64,000 nucleotides of DNA, taken from the NCBI RefSeq assembly GCF_036321025.1, contig NZ_JAZAPB010000002.1:1790201-1854200 (forward strand), given 5' to 3'. Each line of letters begins with the position of its first letter. Position 1 is the first letter of the stretch. The stretch is from Alteraurantiacibacter hainanensis. Lineage in GTDB: Bacteria > Pseudomonadota > Alphaproteobacteria > Sphingomonadales > Sphingomonadaceae. The translations under genes were made by a program, and so were the position numbers. Positions 52,873-61,371 of this stretch are shown piece after piece. The notes under the pieces are model-generated. The model was not told the origin of the DNA and made no database searches. It saw nothing but the letters and a program-made list of their open reading frames with translations.

Positions 52873-54765
52873 TCAAATCTCGACCTGGCTGCCCAGTTCC
52901 ACCACGCGATTGGTCGGCAGGCGGAAGAATTCCATAGGCGTGGTCGCGTTGCGCATCATCCAGGCGAACAGCTTCTCGCGCCAGACCATCATTCCGGGGT
53001 TTTCCGCGCTCAGCAGTGTCTGGCGGCTGAGGAAGAAGCTGGTCTTCATCATGTCGAAGGGTCCGCCGCACATCTCGCGCCGCTGCAGCGCCTCCGGAAC
53101 GTCGGTTTCCTGCATGAACCCATAGTAGAGGATCACGCGGAAGAAGCCGTCGCCCAGTTCCTCGATGCTGCATCGCTCGCTCTCGTCCACGTAGGGGACG
53201 TCGGCAATCTGCACGGTCAGCACGATCACCCGCTCGTGCAGCACCTTGTTGTGCTTGATGTTGTGAAGCAGCGCCGAAGGCGTGCCCTTGCTGCCGGAAT
53301 TCATGAAGATCGCCGTGCCCGGCACGCGCGCCGTGCTGCCCCGCGCGGACTTGGCGAAGATGTCCAGCGGCAGCCCCGCCTCCGTCATGCGCTGGCGCAT
53401 CAGCTGGCGGCCCTTGGCCCAGGTGGTCAGCAGGGTGAAGGCGATTGCGCCCACCAGCAGCGGGAACCAGCCGCCTTCGGGCACCTTCGTGAGGTTCGCA
53501 GCGAAGTAGGCGCCGTCCACGATGAGGAACACCAGCACCACGGGCGCTGCCACCCACCACTTCCATTTCCACACGCCCACGAACAGCACGGCCATCAGCA
53601 GCGTGTCGATCGTCACAGCACCCGTCACGGCGATGCCATAGGCAGCGGCGAGGTTGGAAGAGTTCTGGAACGTGAGCACCAGCAGGATCACCGCGCACAT
53701 CAGCGCCCAGTTGATGACCGGGATGTAGATCTGGCCCGAATGCTCGTCACTGGTGTGGCGGATCGACAGGCGCGGCACGAAGCCGAGCTGGATCGCCTGG
53801 TGCGTGATCGAGAAGGCGCCCGAAATCACCGCCTGGCTGGCGATGAAGGTGGCGCAGGTGGCCAGGATCACCAGCGGCAGGCGATAGTCTTCCGGTGCCA
53901 GGAAGAAGAACGGGTTGAGGATCGCCTCTTCCGCAGCCGCGTCGCCAAGTCCGATGATCATCGCGCCCTGGCCGAAGTAGTTGAGCAGCAGGCACGGCAT
54001 CACGAAGCCGAACCACGAAAGCTTCATCGGCCCGCGCCCGAAGTGCCCCATGTCGGAATACAGCGCCTCGGCACCGGTCACCGCCAGCACCACGGAACCC
54101 AGCGCGAGGAAGGCGAACCACTTGTCGACGATGAAGAACTGCACCGCATACCAGGGGTTGAGGGCCCAGAGAATCTGCGGCGTGTCGACGATCTGGACCA
54201 CGCCCAGAATGGCAATGGTGGTGAAATAGAGAATCATCACCGGGGCGAACAGAGCGCCCACCTTCTCCGTGCCGCGCTTCTGCAGCACGAAAAGCCCGAT
54301 CAGCAGCACCAGCGCGATGGGAATCACGTAGCGGTCCAGCCGTTCGTCGACCACGGTGAGCCCTTCCACCGAGGACAGTACCGAGATCGCCGGCGTGATC
54401 ATGGAATCGCCGTAGAATAGCGCTGTCGCCGCCACGCCCAGCAGCACGACGAGCCAGCCGTATCGCGTCTTCTTCATGTTGCGCGACAGCAGCGCGACCA
54501 GCGCCAGGCTGCCGCCCTGGCCGTTGTTGTCGGCCCGCATCAGGATGGTGACGTACTGGATCGCCACCACGAGCGTCATCGACCAGAAGATCAGGCTGAC
54601 GACGCCGAGAATGTGCAGATCGTCGATCGGAAGCGTATGCGCCCCGCGAAACGTCTCGCGGAAGGCGTAGAGTGGGGACGTGCCGATATCGCCGAAAACG
54701 ATGCCAATGGCACCTGCGGCGAGTTTCAGCTTCGCTGAATCGCGATCTTGTCCGGTTGCGCTCAT
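52873..54765 (-). CDS. kup: Low-affinity potassium transporter Kup
   Basis: 630 residues with about 12 membrane segments and a cytoplasmic C-terminal domain. The signature GIVFGDIGTSPLYAFRETF near the start and FGRGPMKLSWFGFVMPCLLL are characteristic of KUP/HAK K+:H+ symporters. Length and order are normal. Monocistronic, 107 bp from ccmI's stop. Confidence 0.95.
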   Translation of the reverse strand: MSATGQDRDSAKLKLAAGAIGIVFGDIGTSPLYAFRETFRGAHTLPIDDLHILGVVSLIFWSMTLVVAIQYVTILMRADNNGQGGSLALVALLSRNMKKTRYGWLVVLLGVAATALFYGDSMITPAISVLSSVEGLTVVDERLDRYVIPIALVLLIGLFVLQKRGTEKVGALFAPVMILYFTTIAILGVVQIVDTPQILWALNPWYAVQFFIVDKWFAFLALGSVVLAVTGAEALYSDMGHFGRGPMKLSWFGFVMPCLLLNYFGQGAMIIGLGDAAAEEAILNPFFFLAPEDYRLPLVILATCATFIASQAVISGAFSITHQAIQLGFVPRLSIRHTSDEHSGQIYIPVINWALMCAVILLVLTFQNSSNLAAAYGIAVTGAVTIDTLLMAVLFVGVWKWKWWVAAPVVLVFLIVDGAYFAANLTKVPEGGWFPLLVGAIAFTLLTTWAKGRQLMRQRMTEAGLPLDIFAKSARGSTARVPGTAIFMNSGSKGTPSALLHNIKHNKVLHERVIVLTVQIADVPYVDESERCSIEELGDGFFRVILYYGFMQETDVPEALQRREMCGGPFDMMKTSFFLSRQTLLSAENPGMMVWREKLFAWMMRNATTPMEFFRLPTNRVVELGSQVEI

Positions 54766-54847
54766 AAGTATGTAGAGCCTGTTGCGAACGACGGAGCGCG
54801 CGCGTTAGCAGCAGTGCTGCCCGCCCGCAACATGATGCAGCGCAGCA

Positions 54848-55537
54848 TTATTCACCGTCTTGTGCCGGCACGGGACCTTGCGGCGCGCCTGGCATCGGTT
54901 GCTGACCTGCCTGCATGGCGTTGAGCAGGCTCTCGAGTCGCGCCAGCCGCATTTCCATCTCAGCCCTGCCCTCGGCGTCTTCGGGGGCGTTCTGCAGCGT
55001 CTCGCTCCACACCTGCCGGGCTTCCAGCAAGGCCCCCTGCCGCACCAGCGACGCACCGAGGAAATAGCCGGGTGCAAGGTTGCCGGGCTTCAGTTCGGCA
55101 GCGCGCTGAAACGCATAGAGCGAGGCCTGCGTAAGGGCGCCGTCGGCATGTTCGGCCAGCGCAATGGCCTGGGCCAGCCAGGCTTCGAAGTCCTGCGGGT
55201 TTTCGCGCGTGACCCCTGCCAGCATCTGCGCAGCCTCGGCATAGCGTCCGCGCCGGGCCATGGCATCGGACACGATCATGAAATCCGCGCCCGACTGGTC
55301 TGCCTGCGACACGAATTCGCGCCGAGCCTGAACGATGTCGAACTCCTGCTGCGCTGCCGTATCGGCGGCCGACTTGGGGGCGGAGGGCATTTGGGGATTG
55401 GCCTGCAGGGCATATCCCGCAAGCCCGAAACCCAGCGCAGCCGCCAGGCTGGTCCACAGGCCGCGCGCCAGGCCGAAGCCGAAGGCGGCTATGGCAAAGG
55501 CGGCGAGCGCCAGCGCGATCACGGCGAGCCAGGTCAT
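54848..55537 (-). CDS. ccmI: Cytochrome c biogenesis TPR protein (CcmI-like)
   Basis: 229 residues from the ATG at 55537 (overlapping ccmH). Two N-terminal membrane segments (about 2-23 and 28-45) followed by a periplasmic TPR-like region with QDFEAWLAQAIALAEHADGA and GNLAPGYFLGASLVRQGAL. CcmI proteins present apocytochrome c to the heme ligation complex. Ends with a Pro/Gln-rich tail. Last gene of the ccm run. Confidence 0.82.
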   Translation of the reverse strand: MTWLAVIALALAAFAIAAFGFGLARGLWTSLAAALGFGLAGYALQANPQMPSAPKSAADTAAQQEFDIVQARREFVSQADQSGADFMIVSDAMARRGRYAEAAQMLAGVTRENPQDFEAWLAQAIALAEHADGALTQASLYAFQRAAELKPGNLAPGYFLGASLVRQGALLEARQVWSETLQNAPEDAEGRAEMEMRLARLESLLNAMQAGQQPMPGAPQGPVPAQDGE

Positions 55538-55959
55538 GCGACGTCTTCGCCCCGCGCCTTGCCCACGCGGCGCCAAAGGATCGTTCCTGCCAGCAACAGC
55601 AGCACGAAGGGAATCGCGAACAGCGGCCATGTGGCCGAGCTGACCTGCGGTTCGTAGCTCACGTAGTCGCCGTAGCGCGAAATCAGCCAGCTGCGCACCT
55701 CGTCCGGGCTTTCCCCGGCGGCGATGCGGCTGCGCACCTGGTGGCGCATGTCGCCTGCCATCGGTGCATCGCTGTCGGCAATGGACTGGCTCTGGCACTT
55801 GAGGCAGCGAAGGGTGTGCATCAGCTCGCGCGCCTGCGCCTCCAGCGCCGGATCGTCCAGCTGGGTATAGGCGTAGGGCGCCGGCGGCATGCGATCCTGC
55901 GCCGCAGCGGGCTGGATCAGCATCAGGGCGGCCAACAGCGGGATCAGCCAGCGCATCAT
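55534..55959 (-). CDS. ccmH: Cytochrome c maturation thioreductase CcmH (CcmL/NrfF type)
   Basis: 141 residues. Signal peptide (MMRWLIPLLAALMLIQPAAA) and a C-terminal membrane helix. The redox motif LRCLKCQSQSI (LRCxxC) matches CcmH. With CcmG it keeps the apocytochrome CXXCH thiols reduced. Overlaps ccmG and ccmI by four bases each. Confidence 0.93.
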   Translation of the reverse strand: MMRWLIPLLAALMLIQPAAAQDRMPPAPYAYTQLDDPALEAQARELMHTLRCLKCQSQSIADSDAPMAGDMRHQVRSRIAAGESPDEVRSWLISRYGDYVSYEPQVSSATWPLFAIPFVLLLLAGTILWRRVGKARGEDVA

Positions 55960-56492
55960 CCGCCCGCCTTGCGCAGTTCTTCCAGCAGCGTGGCGACATC
56001 GTCATCGCGAATGTCGCCGATATGCTGGTAGGTTATGTTGCCCTCGCCATCGATCACGAAGGTTTCCGGCACGCCGGACGAGCCGATGGCAAGCTGCACT
56101 TCGGAAATGTCGTCGCGCCCGATGCGGGTGAAGGGATTGCCGTAGATCTCCAGGAACCGCTCGACATCCTCGGGCCGGTCGCGAATGGCTACGGCGACGA
56201 TGTTGGCCCCCGCACGCTCGAGGGCTTCCAGCTGCGGTGCCTCGGCAGCGCAGGGTATGCACCAGCTGGCAAAGACGTTCAGCAGGCGCGGCTGCCCATC
56301 GGCCAGATCGGCGCTGGAAAGGCCGGGACGGCTTTCGACGATGGCGGGCAGGTCGAACTCGGGCATGGGTTCGCCCACCATGGCAGACTGTACGAAGTCG
56401 TCCTTGGGTTGCGACAGCTGGTAGGCGAACAGGCCGAACAGGCCGGCTGCCAGGCCAACGATGATCCAGAGGCTGTAACGAAGGCGTTTCAT
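55956..56492 (-). CDS. ccmG: Thiol:disulfide interchange protein CcmG/DsbE
   Basis: 178 residues from the ATG at 56492 (overlaps the ccmF stop). N-terminal membrane anchor, then a thioredoxin fold with active site WCIPC (ASWCIPCAAEAPQL) and the cis-Pro in GVPETFVID. Reduces CcmH/apocytochrome in the periplasm. Upstream in-frame sequence is a ccmF shadow. Confidence 0.93.
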   Translation of the reverse strand: MKRLRYSLWIIVGLAAGLFGLFAYQLSQPKDDFVQSAMVGEPMPEFDLPAIVESRPGLSSADLADGQPRLLNVFASWCIPCAAEAPQLEALERAGANIVAVAIRDRPEDVERFLEIYGNPFTRIGRDDISEVQLAIGSSGVPETFVIDGEGNITYQHIGDIRDDDVATLLEELRKAGG

Positions 56493-58447
56493 GCAGTTGC
56501 CAGCTCCGCTTCTTCGGCGCGCCGCTCCTCGCCGCGCCGGACGGCGCTGCGACGCCGAACGTCCCCGACGACGCGGCCGACAAGCGCCAGCGTTCCGCCC
56601 AGGGCGATCAGCAGACCGCCGTACCAGATGAAGGTCACGAACGGCTTCCACCAGAGACGCAGCTGCCAGCGTCCGTCCTCGGCCCGGTTGCCCAGGGCCA
56701 CGTAAAGCTGGCCGTTCCACCGCGTGACGAGAGCAACCTCGCTGGTTTCGCCCGGCGGCGCCCAGAAGCTGCGCGCCTGCGGGAACGTCTCGGTGGGTTC
56801 ACCGCCCTCGTAGGAAACGAACAGATCGCCCTGCATCGCCGTCCAGTTCGGGCCGGCGACCGGGCTGATGGATGCAAGCGTGGCCTCCCACGGCCCGACA
56901 TCCACGGTATCCCCTGCACCGACCGCAACCAGCCGTTCCTGCTGGTAGGCAGTATCCGCCGCCACGCCGAACAGCGCCACCGCGACGCCGAAGTGCGCAA
57001 CGCACATCCCCCAGACCGCCAGTGGCACGCGCCGGATGCTTCGTCCGAGAAGCGGCATGAAACTGGCGATGGCGACGCCGATTGCCATGGCCATGCCCAG
57101 CAGCGGCAGGATGCCGATGTCCGAGAGCACGGCGACGGCAACCAGGGTAGCCACTGTCGCCGAGGCGATGATGATGACGGGAAGCCTGATCCTGTCGAAG
57201 CTGTCCTTGCGCCAGCGCAGCAGCGGGCCGACGGCCAGCACCGCCAGCATGGGCAGGAAGAAGATCGCGCTGACCGGATCGAAATAGGGCGGACCGACGG
57301 AAACGCGCACGTCGAAGGCTTCGGTCAGCAGCGGATACAACGTGCCGAGCAGGACGATGCCGAGGATTGCGGACAGGGCGACGTTGTTGACCACCAGCGC
57401 GCCTTCCCGGCTCAGCAGTGCGAAACGCTCGCCCTCCGCGATCGTGTTGGCGCGAAGGGCGAAGATCACCAGCGCGCCGCCGATGTACAGCGCCAGCAGC
57501 ATCAGGATGAAGCTGCCCCGCTCGGGATCGACGGCAAAGGCGTGCACGGACGTGAGGATGCCCGAGCGCACGAGGAACGTGCCCACCATGCTCATGGAAA
57601 AGGCCACCACGCCCAGCATGATCGTCCAGGTGCGCAGCGCATCGCGCGCGGCCAGAACGCTGGCGGAATGCAACAGGGCCGTGGCCGCGAGCCAGGGCAT
57701 CAACGAGGCGTTCTCCACCGGATCCCAGAACCACCAGCCGCCCCAGCCAAGCTCGTAATAGGCCCAGTAGGATCCGGCGGTGATGCCGATGGTGAGAAAA
57801 ATCCACGAGGCCAGCACCCAAGGCCGCATCACGCGGGCGAATTCCGGCGTCACCTGGCGCGTCAGCAAGGCCCCGAGGGCAAAGCTGAAGGCAACCGACA
57901 GCCCGACATAGCCGATGTAGAGCGTGGGCGGGTGGAAGGAGACGCCCATGTCCTGCAGCAGCGGGTTGAGGCCGTTGCCCTCCGCAGGCACGGGCGAAAG
58001 ACGCTCGAACGGGTTCGAAGACAACAGGATGAAGGCATAGAAACCGATGGCCACGAAGGCCTGCGCGCCCAGGGTCGCCATCATCGTGCGCTCGGGCAGC
58101 CGCCGTTCGATGAAAGCGATCAGGCCGCCGGCAAACGCCATGACGGTGATCCAAAGCAGCATCGATCCCTCGTGGTTGGCCCACGCGCCGGAAAGCTTGA
58201 AGGCCAGTGGCTTCATCGAGTGCGAATTGGCTGCGACCAGCTTCACCGAAAGGTCGGTGACAGCGAAAAGATAGACCAGCGCCCCGAAGGAGACTGCGCA
58301 CAGCAGGCCCTGCATGACCGCGGCCGGACGCACCAGCGCGGCCAGCTCGCTACCTTCGTTGCGCGCGCCGAAGAAACCGCCCAGCAGCTGCAACACGGCA
58401 AGGGCGGCGGCGAGCCACAGGGCGGCAAGGCCGATTTCGGCAATCAT
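56489..58447 (-). CDS. ccmF: Cytochrome c heme lyase subunit CcmF
   Basis: 652 residues with about 15 membrane helices. The heme-handling tryptophan motif is GWGGWWFWDPVENASLMPWL, preceded and followed by conserved periplasmic histidines (for example in LLHSASVL and VSFHPPTLY). Ligates heme to apocytochrome with CcmH/I. Overlaps neighbours by four bases. Confidence 0.95.
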   Translation of the reverse strand: MIAEIGLAALWLAAALAVLQLLGGFFGARNEGSELAALVRPAAVMQGLLCAVSFGALVYLFAVTDLSVKLVAANSHSMKPLAFKLSGAWANHEGSMLLWITVMAFAGGLIAFIERRLPERTMMATLGAQAFVAIGFYAFILLSSNPFERLSPVPAEGNGLNPLLQDMGVSFHPPTLYIGYVGLSVAFSFALGALLTRQVTPEFARVMRPWVLASWIFLTIGITAGSYWAYYELGWGGWWFWDPVENASLMPWLAATALLHSASVLAARDALRTWTIMLGVVAFSMSMVGTFLVRSGILTSVHAFAVDPERGSFILMLLALYIGGALVIFALRANTIAEGERFALLSREGALVVNNVALSAILGIVLLGTLYPLLTEAFDVRVSVGPPYFDPVSAIFFLPMLAVLAVGPLLRWRKDSFDRIRLPVIIIASATVATLVAVAVLSDIGILPLLGMAMAIGVAIASFMPLLGRSIRRVPLAVWGMCVAHFGVAVALFGVAADTAYQQERLVAVGAGDTVDVGPWEATLASISPVAGPNWTAMQGDLFVSYEGGEPTETFPQARSFWAPPGETSEVALVTRWNGQLYVALGNRAEDGRWQLRLWWKPFVTFIWYGGLLIALGGTLALVGRVVGDVRRRSAVRRGEERRAEEAELATA

Positions 58448-58917
58448 TCGACGGTCTCTTGAAGCTCCTCGCGCAGCTCGGCGGTGCTCATGCCCTCCAG
58501 CTCGCGAGGCATGTAGTTCTCGTCATGCTTGGCCAGCAGGTTGTCTGCAATGAACACGCCGTCTTCGCGCATTCTGCCTTCCGCCACGACGCCCGATCCC
58601 TCGACGAACAGCGAAGGCACGATGCCGGTGTAGCTGACCGGCACGCGGGCCACGCCGTCCTGCACCACGAATTCGACGGTCACGCCGTCCTCCGCGGTGT
58701 CGATGGAGCCGCTTTCGACCATGCCGCCAAGCCTGATCGGCTGGCCGGGCACTGGCGGGGCTGCCGCAATATCGGCGGGTACGTAGAAATAGCTCGCCTG
58801 GCTGCGCAATGCCCAGGCTGCAAGCAGCCCTGCGCCGACCAGCGCGAGAAGCGCAATGACGAGCAGCACCAGTCGCTGGTGCTTGGGCTTCAGCCCTCGC
58901 GAGTTCTCGGCATTCAT
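58444..58917 (-). CDS. ccmE: Heme chaperone CcmE
   Basis: 157 residues. N-terminal membrane anchor (about 15-38), then an OB-fold periplasmic domain. The covalent heme-binding His is in LAKHDENYMP. Receives heme from CcmC/D and passes it to CcmF. Confidence 0.95.
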   Translation of the reverse strand: MNAENSRGLKPKHQRLVLLVIALLALVGAGLLAAWALRSQASYFYVPADIAAAPPVPGQPIRLGGMVESGSIDTAEDGVTVEFVVQDGVARVPVSYTGIVPSLFVEGSGVVAEGRMREDGVFIADNLLAKHDENYMPRELEGMSTAELREELQETVE

Positions 58918-59054
58918 TTCCTGCGCGTCTCCTCACGCCGCTTCTCGGCATTACGCATGGCCAGCCAGCTCGTCAGCACCAGCGCCAGCGTTGCGACCAG
59001 CGTAACGCCAAGTGCGGCGTAAACGAACAGCCATTGGTCCAGGGTCTCTCTCAC
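58914..59054 (-). CDS. ccmD: Heme exporter protein CcmD
   Basis: 46 residues from a GTG at 59054 that overlaps the ccmC stop (GTGA). One membrane helix (WLFVYAALGVTLVATLALVL) and a basic C-terminus (EKRREETRRK), the usual CcmD form. Assists CcmC-CcmE heme transfer. Too short to be recognised without context. Confidence 0.88.
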   Translation of the reverse strand: MRETLDQWLFVYAALGVTLVATLALVLTSWLAMRNAEKRREETRRK

Positions 59055-59785
59055 GCCGCCAGCTCTTCCGCCTGCAGCGCTTTCCTGCGAAGTCGGGCTT
59101 CCGCCTGGATATCCGCCAGGATGGCCCGCATCCGTGCCAGCACGACACCGCCGAACAACAGCGAGAAGCCGAGCGTGGCAATCAGCAGGGGCCAAAGGAA
59201 CACAGGGTCGATGGCGCTCTGGCCCATCGTGATGCTGGGCGGCTGGTGCAGGCTATTCCACCATACGACTGAACGGTTGATGATCGGGATGTTGATCGCA
59301 CCCACGAGGCCGAAGATCGCCGCGATCCGGCTGGATTGCCCTTCCCGCGCGAGCGAGCTGGAAAGCGCGATGTAGCCGAAATAGAGAAACAGCAGCACCA
59401 GCATCGAGGTAAGCCGTCCGTCCCAGACCCACCAGGTGCCCCATGTCGGACGGCCCCAGATCGACCCGGTGGCAAGGCAGATGGCAGTGAACGTGGCTCC
59501 CGGTACGGCGGAGGCGCGCGCGGCAATGGCGGCCAGGGGATGGCGCCAGACCAGTTCCACCAGGCTGGCGATGGCGATGGCCGTCCACCCGCCCATGCCC
59601 AGCCACGCGGCCGGCACATGCACGAAAAGGATGCGCACCGTCTCTCCCATCAGGCGGTCGGGCGGAACCTGTGTCAGGCCCCACAGCACCGCGCCGGTGG
59701 ACAGCAGCAGGCCGCTCACCAGCAGCGGCATGGTCAGCCACTTGGCGATTTTCAGGAAGCGTGCGGGATTGGCAAAGCCGTGCAT
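59051..59785 (-). CDS. ccmC: Heme exporter protein CcmC
   Basis: 244 residues, six membrane helices. The WWD motif is PTWGTWWVWDGRLTS, with conserved periplasmic His in LFVHVPAAWLG and WWNSLHQPPS. Delivers heme to CcmE. First gene of the run; the ABC partners ccmA and ccmB are not adjacent and must be elsewhere if present. The next upstream gene (59870) is unrelated. Confidence 0.94.
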   Translation of the reverse strand: MHGFANPARFLKIAKWLTMPLLVSGLLLSTGAVLWGLTQVPPDRLMGETVRILFVHVPAAWLGMGGWTAIAIASLVELVWRHPLAAIAARASAVPGATFTAICLATGSIWGRPTWGTWWVWDGRLTSMLVLLFLYFGYIALSSSLAREGQSSRIAAIFGLVGAINIPIINRSVVWWNSLHQPPSITMGQSAIDPVFLWPLLIATLGFSLLFGGVVLARMRAILADIQAEARLRRKALQAEELAA

Positions 59786-59869
59786 GGTTCGGACAAAGTC
59801 TATTTCTGACCTAGCCTTTTACAGGCACGACCAGCGCGAACAAGCAAAACCGGACTTTATCGACCGCCG

Positions 59870-60937
59870 TCAGTCCGCGCGGCCGATCAGCTTCTGCGCC
59901 ATGGCGTCCGCGACTTCGTTCGAAGGCTTGCCGGTGGCGTCGCTCTGGCTCCAGATTTCACTCAGCCGGGTCGGAATCTGCGCGATGCGCTTGCGCACCT
60001 CGTTGATGTCGCAGGAGATGTTCTCCCGCCGGCAAAGGTATTCGTAGCTGACGTTGATGATGCCGCCGGCGTTGATCACGTAGTCGGGCGCATAAAGGAT
60101 ACCGCGCTTGTGCAGCTGCTCGCCGTGTTCCGGGCGCGCGAGCTGGTTGTTCGCCCCGCCCGCCACGATGGCGCAGTCGAGCCGGGCAATACCCTCGTCA
60201 TCCAGGATCGCGCCCAGCGCATTGGGGCTGAAAACGTCGCAATCCACGGTCATTACCTGGTCGGACGAAACGGCCTTTGCCCCCAGCTCCTCGGCCATGG
60301 CAGACGCGCGCTTCTCGTCGATATCCGAAAGGACCAGTCGCGCGCCGTCCTTCGCCAGCAGCCGGGCCACGCCGCCGCCGACGGAGCCGCAGCCCTGGAT
60401 GGCAACGCGAATGCCCTGCATCGAATTCTTGCCCAGCTTGTGCGCCACCGCGGCCTTGATGCCGTGATAGATGCCCATGGCGGTGAACGGGCCGGGATCG
60501 CCGCCCGCATCGCCTTCTTCGGCGGGCAGGCCGCAAACGTGCTCGGTGCGCGTACCGATGGCGACCATGTCGGCTTCGCTCGCGCCGACGTCTTCGGCGG
60601 TGACGTAGCGGCCATTCATCGCGCCGACGGCATCACCGAAGGCATGCAGCATGGCTTCGGTCTTCCTGCCGTCCTTGTCGAGCAGGACCACGGCCTTCCC
60701 GCCGCCCATCGGCAGGCCGGCCATCGCATTCTTGTAGCTCATGCCGCGCGACAGTCGCAGCGCATCGCGCATGGCGTTCGCCGGATCGGCATAGTGCCAG
60801 AACCGGGTGCCGCCCGCGGCGGGGCCGAGATGCGTGGAATGGAGCGCGATGATGGCGGTAAGGCCCGATGCACGGTCGTGCACCACCTCGACCCGCTCGT
60901 GTTCGTCCCAGTCGGGTTCGCTCCAGAATGCCGGCAT
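59870..60937 (-). CDS. Glu/Leu/Phe/Val dehydrogenase (leucine dehydrogenase-like)
   Basis: 355 residues. Substrate-binding and catalytic lysines are Lys69 and Lys81, separated as in leucine dehydrogenase (MSYKNAMAGLPMGGGKAV). The NAD-binding fold shows VAIQGCGSVGGGVARLLAKDGA. Probably deaminates branched-chain or aromatic amino acids. Monocistronic. The island boundary begins ~50 bp upstream of its start. Confidence 0.9.
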   Translation of the reverse strand: MPAFWSEPDWDEHERVEVVHDRASGLTAIIALHSTHLGPAAGGTRFWHYADPANAMRDALRLSRGMSYKNAMAGLPMGGGKAVVLLDKDGRKTEAMLHAFGDAVGAMNGRYVTAEDVGASEADMVAIGTRTEHVCGLPAEEGDAGGDPGPFTAMGIYHGIKAAVAHKLGKNSMQGIRVAIQGCGSVGGGVARLLAKDGARLVLSDIDEKRASAMAEELGAKAVSSDQVMTVDCDVFSPNALGAILDDEGIARLDCAIVAGGANNQLARPEHGEQLHKRGILYAPDYVINAGGIINVSYEYLCRRENISCDINEVRKRIAQIPTRLSEIWSQSDATGKPSNEVADAMAQKLIGRAD

Positions 60938-60985
60938 TTGCCATCGCCCTTATCGGTTTCAACAGCGGCAGGAATGTCTGAAGAG

Positions 60986-61030
60986 TGGGGCGACCGACGG
61001 GATTTGAACCCGCGACCTCCGGTACCACAA
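60986..61030 (-). pseudogene. tRNA-His 3' half (putative attachment site)
   Basis: On the minus strand it runs from the anticodon loop TTGTGGT (anticodon GTG), through ACCGG, variable AGGTC, T-arm GCGGGTTCAAATCCCGT and acceptor strand CGGTCGC, to discriminator C and CCA. The 5' half is missing: the sequence preceding the loop (CATGC) cannot pair with ACCGG and no acceptor GCGACCG occurs nearby. Truncation at the anticodon loop is where many integrases cross over. Confidence 0.75.
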
Positions 61031-61371
61031 GCATGTGGTCCACCACCGCTCCATCCGTATCTGACCGGTTTTCGCCGGGCAGAACTGCCGTTTAACCGCT
61101 CCAACCGGCTCTCTTGGGTTCATTCCGGTTCACGGTGAACCTTGGAGCGCCGGTCTTCGCCTCGTCGTGGAGCGCGCCCTAGGTCGCCCATTTTTGGGGC
61201 GCAAGGGCAAAAAAGCGGTCAGCAATAATGTTGCGAAACCAGCCCCAGCACTGACTTGGAACGTGCTACGCGTGCCCTTCACAGACACTATAGTGTCGAC
61301 CCCGAAAATCGCTTGGTGGAGGGGCCGTAAATGGCGGCGCGTCGCCCCCCGATTTACGCTAGTACAGACTT
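61031..61371. other. Island left-end non-coding segment with palindrome and hairpin
   Basis: 341 bp with no credible gene. It contains a perfect 14-bp palindrome GACACTATAGTGTC (61284-61297) and a long hairpin in which CGTAAATGGCG (61326-61336) pairs with CGCC...ATTTACG (ending 61358), just past the reverse transcriptase stop. The hairpin could terminate the RT transcript or form part of an associated RNA. Short open frames here have no family features. Confidence 0.5.

Noticed and set aside
60986..61063. Complete tRNA-His gene
   Set aside because: Bases before the anticodon loop cannot form the anticodon stem and no matching 5' acceptor strand or D-arm exists.
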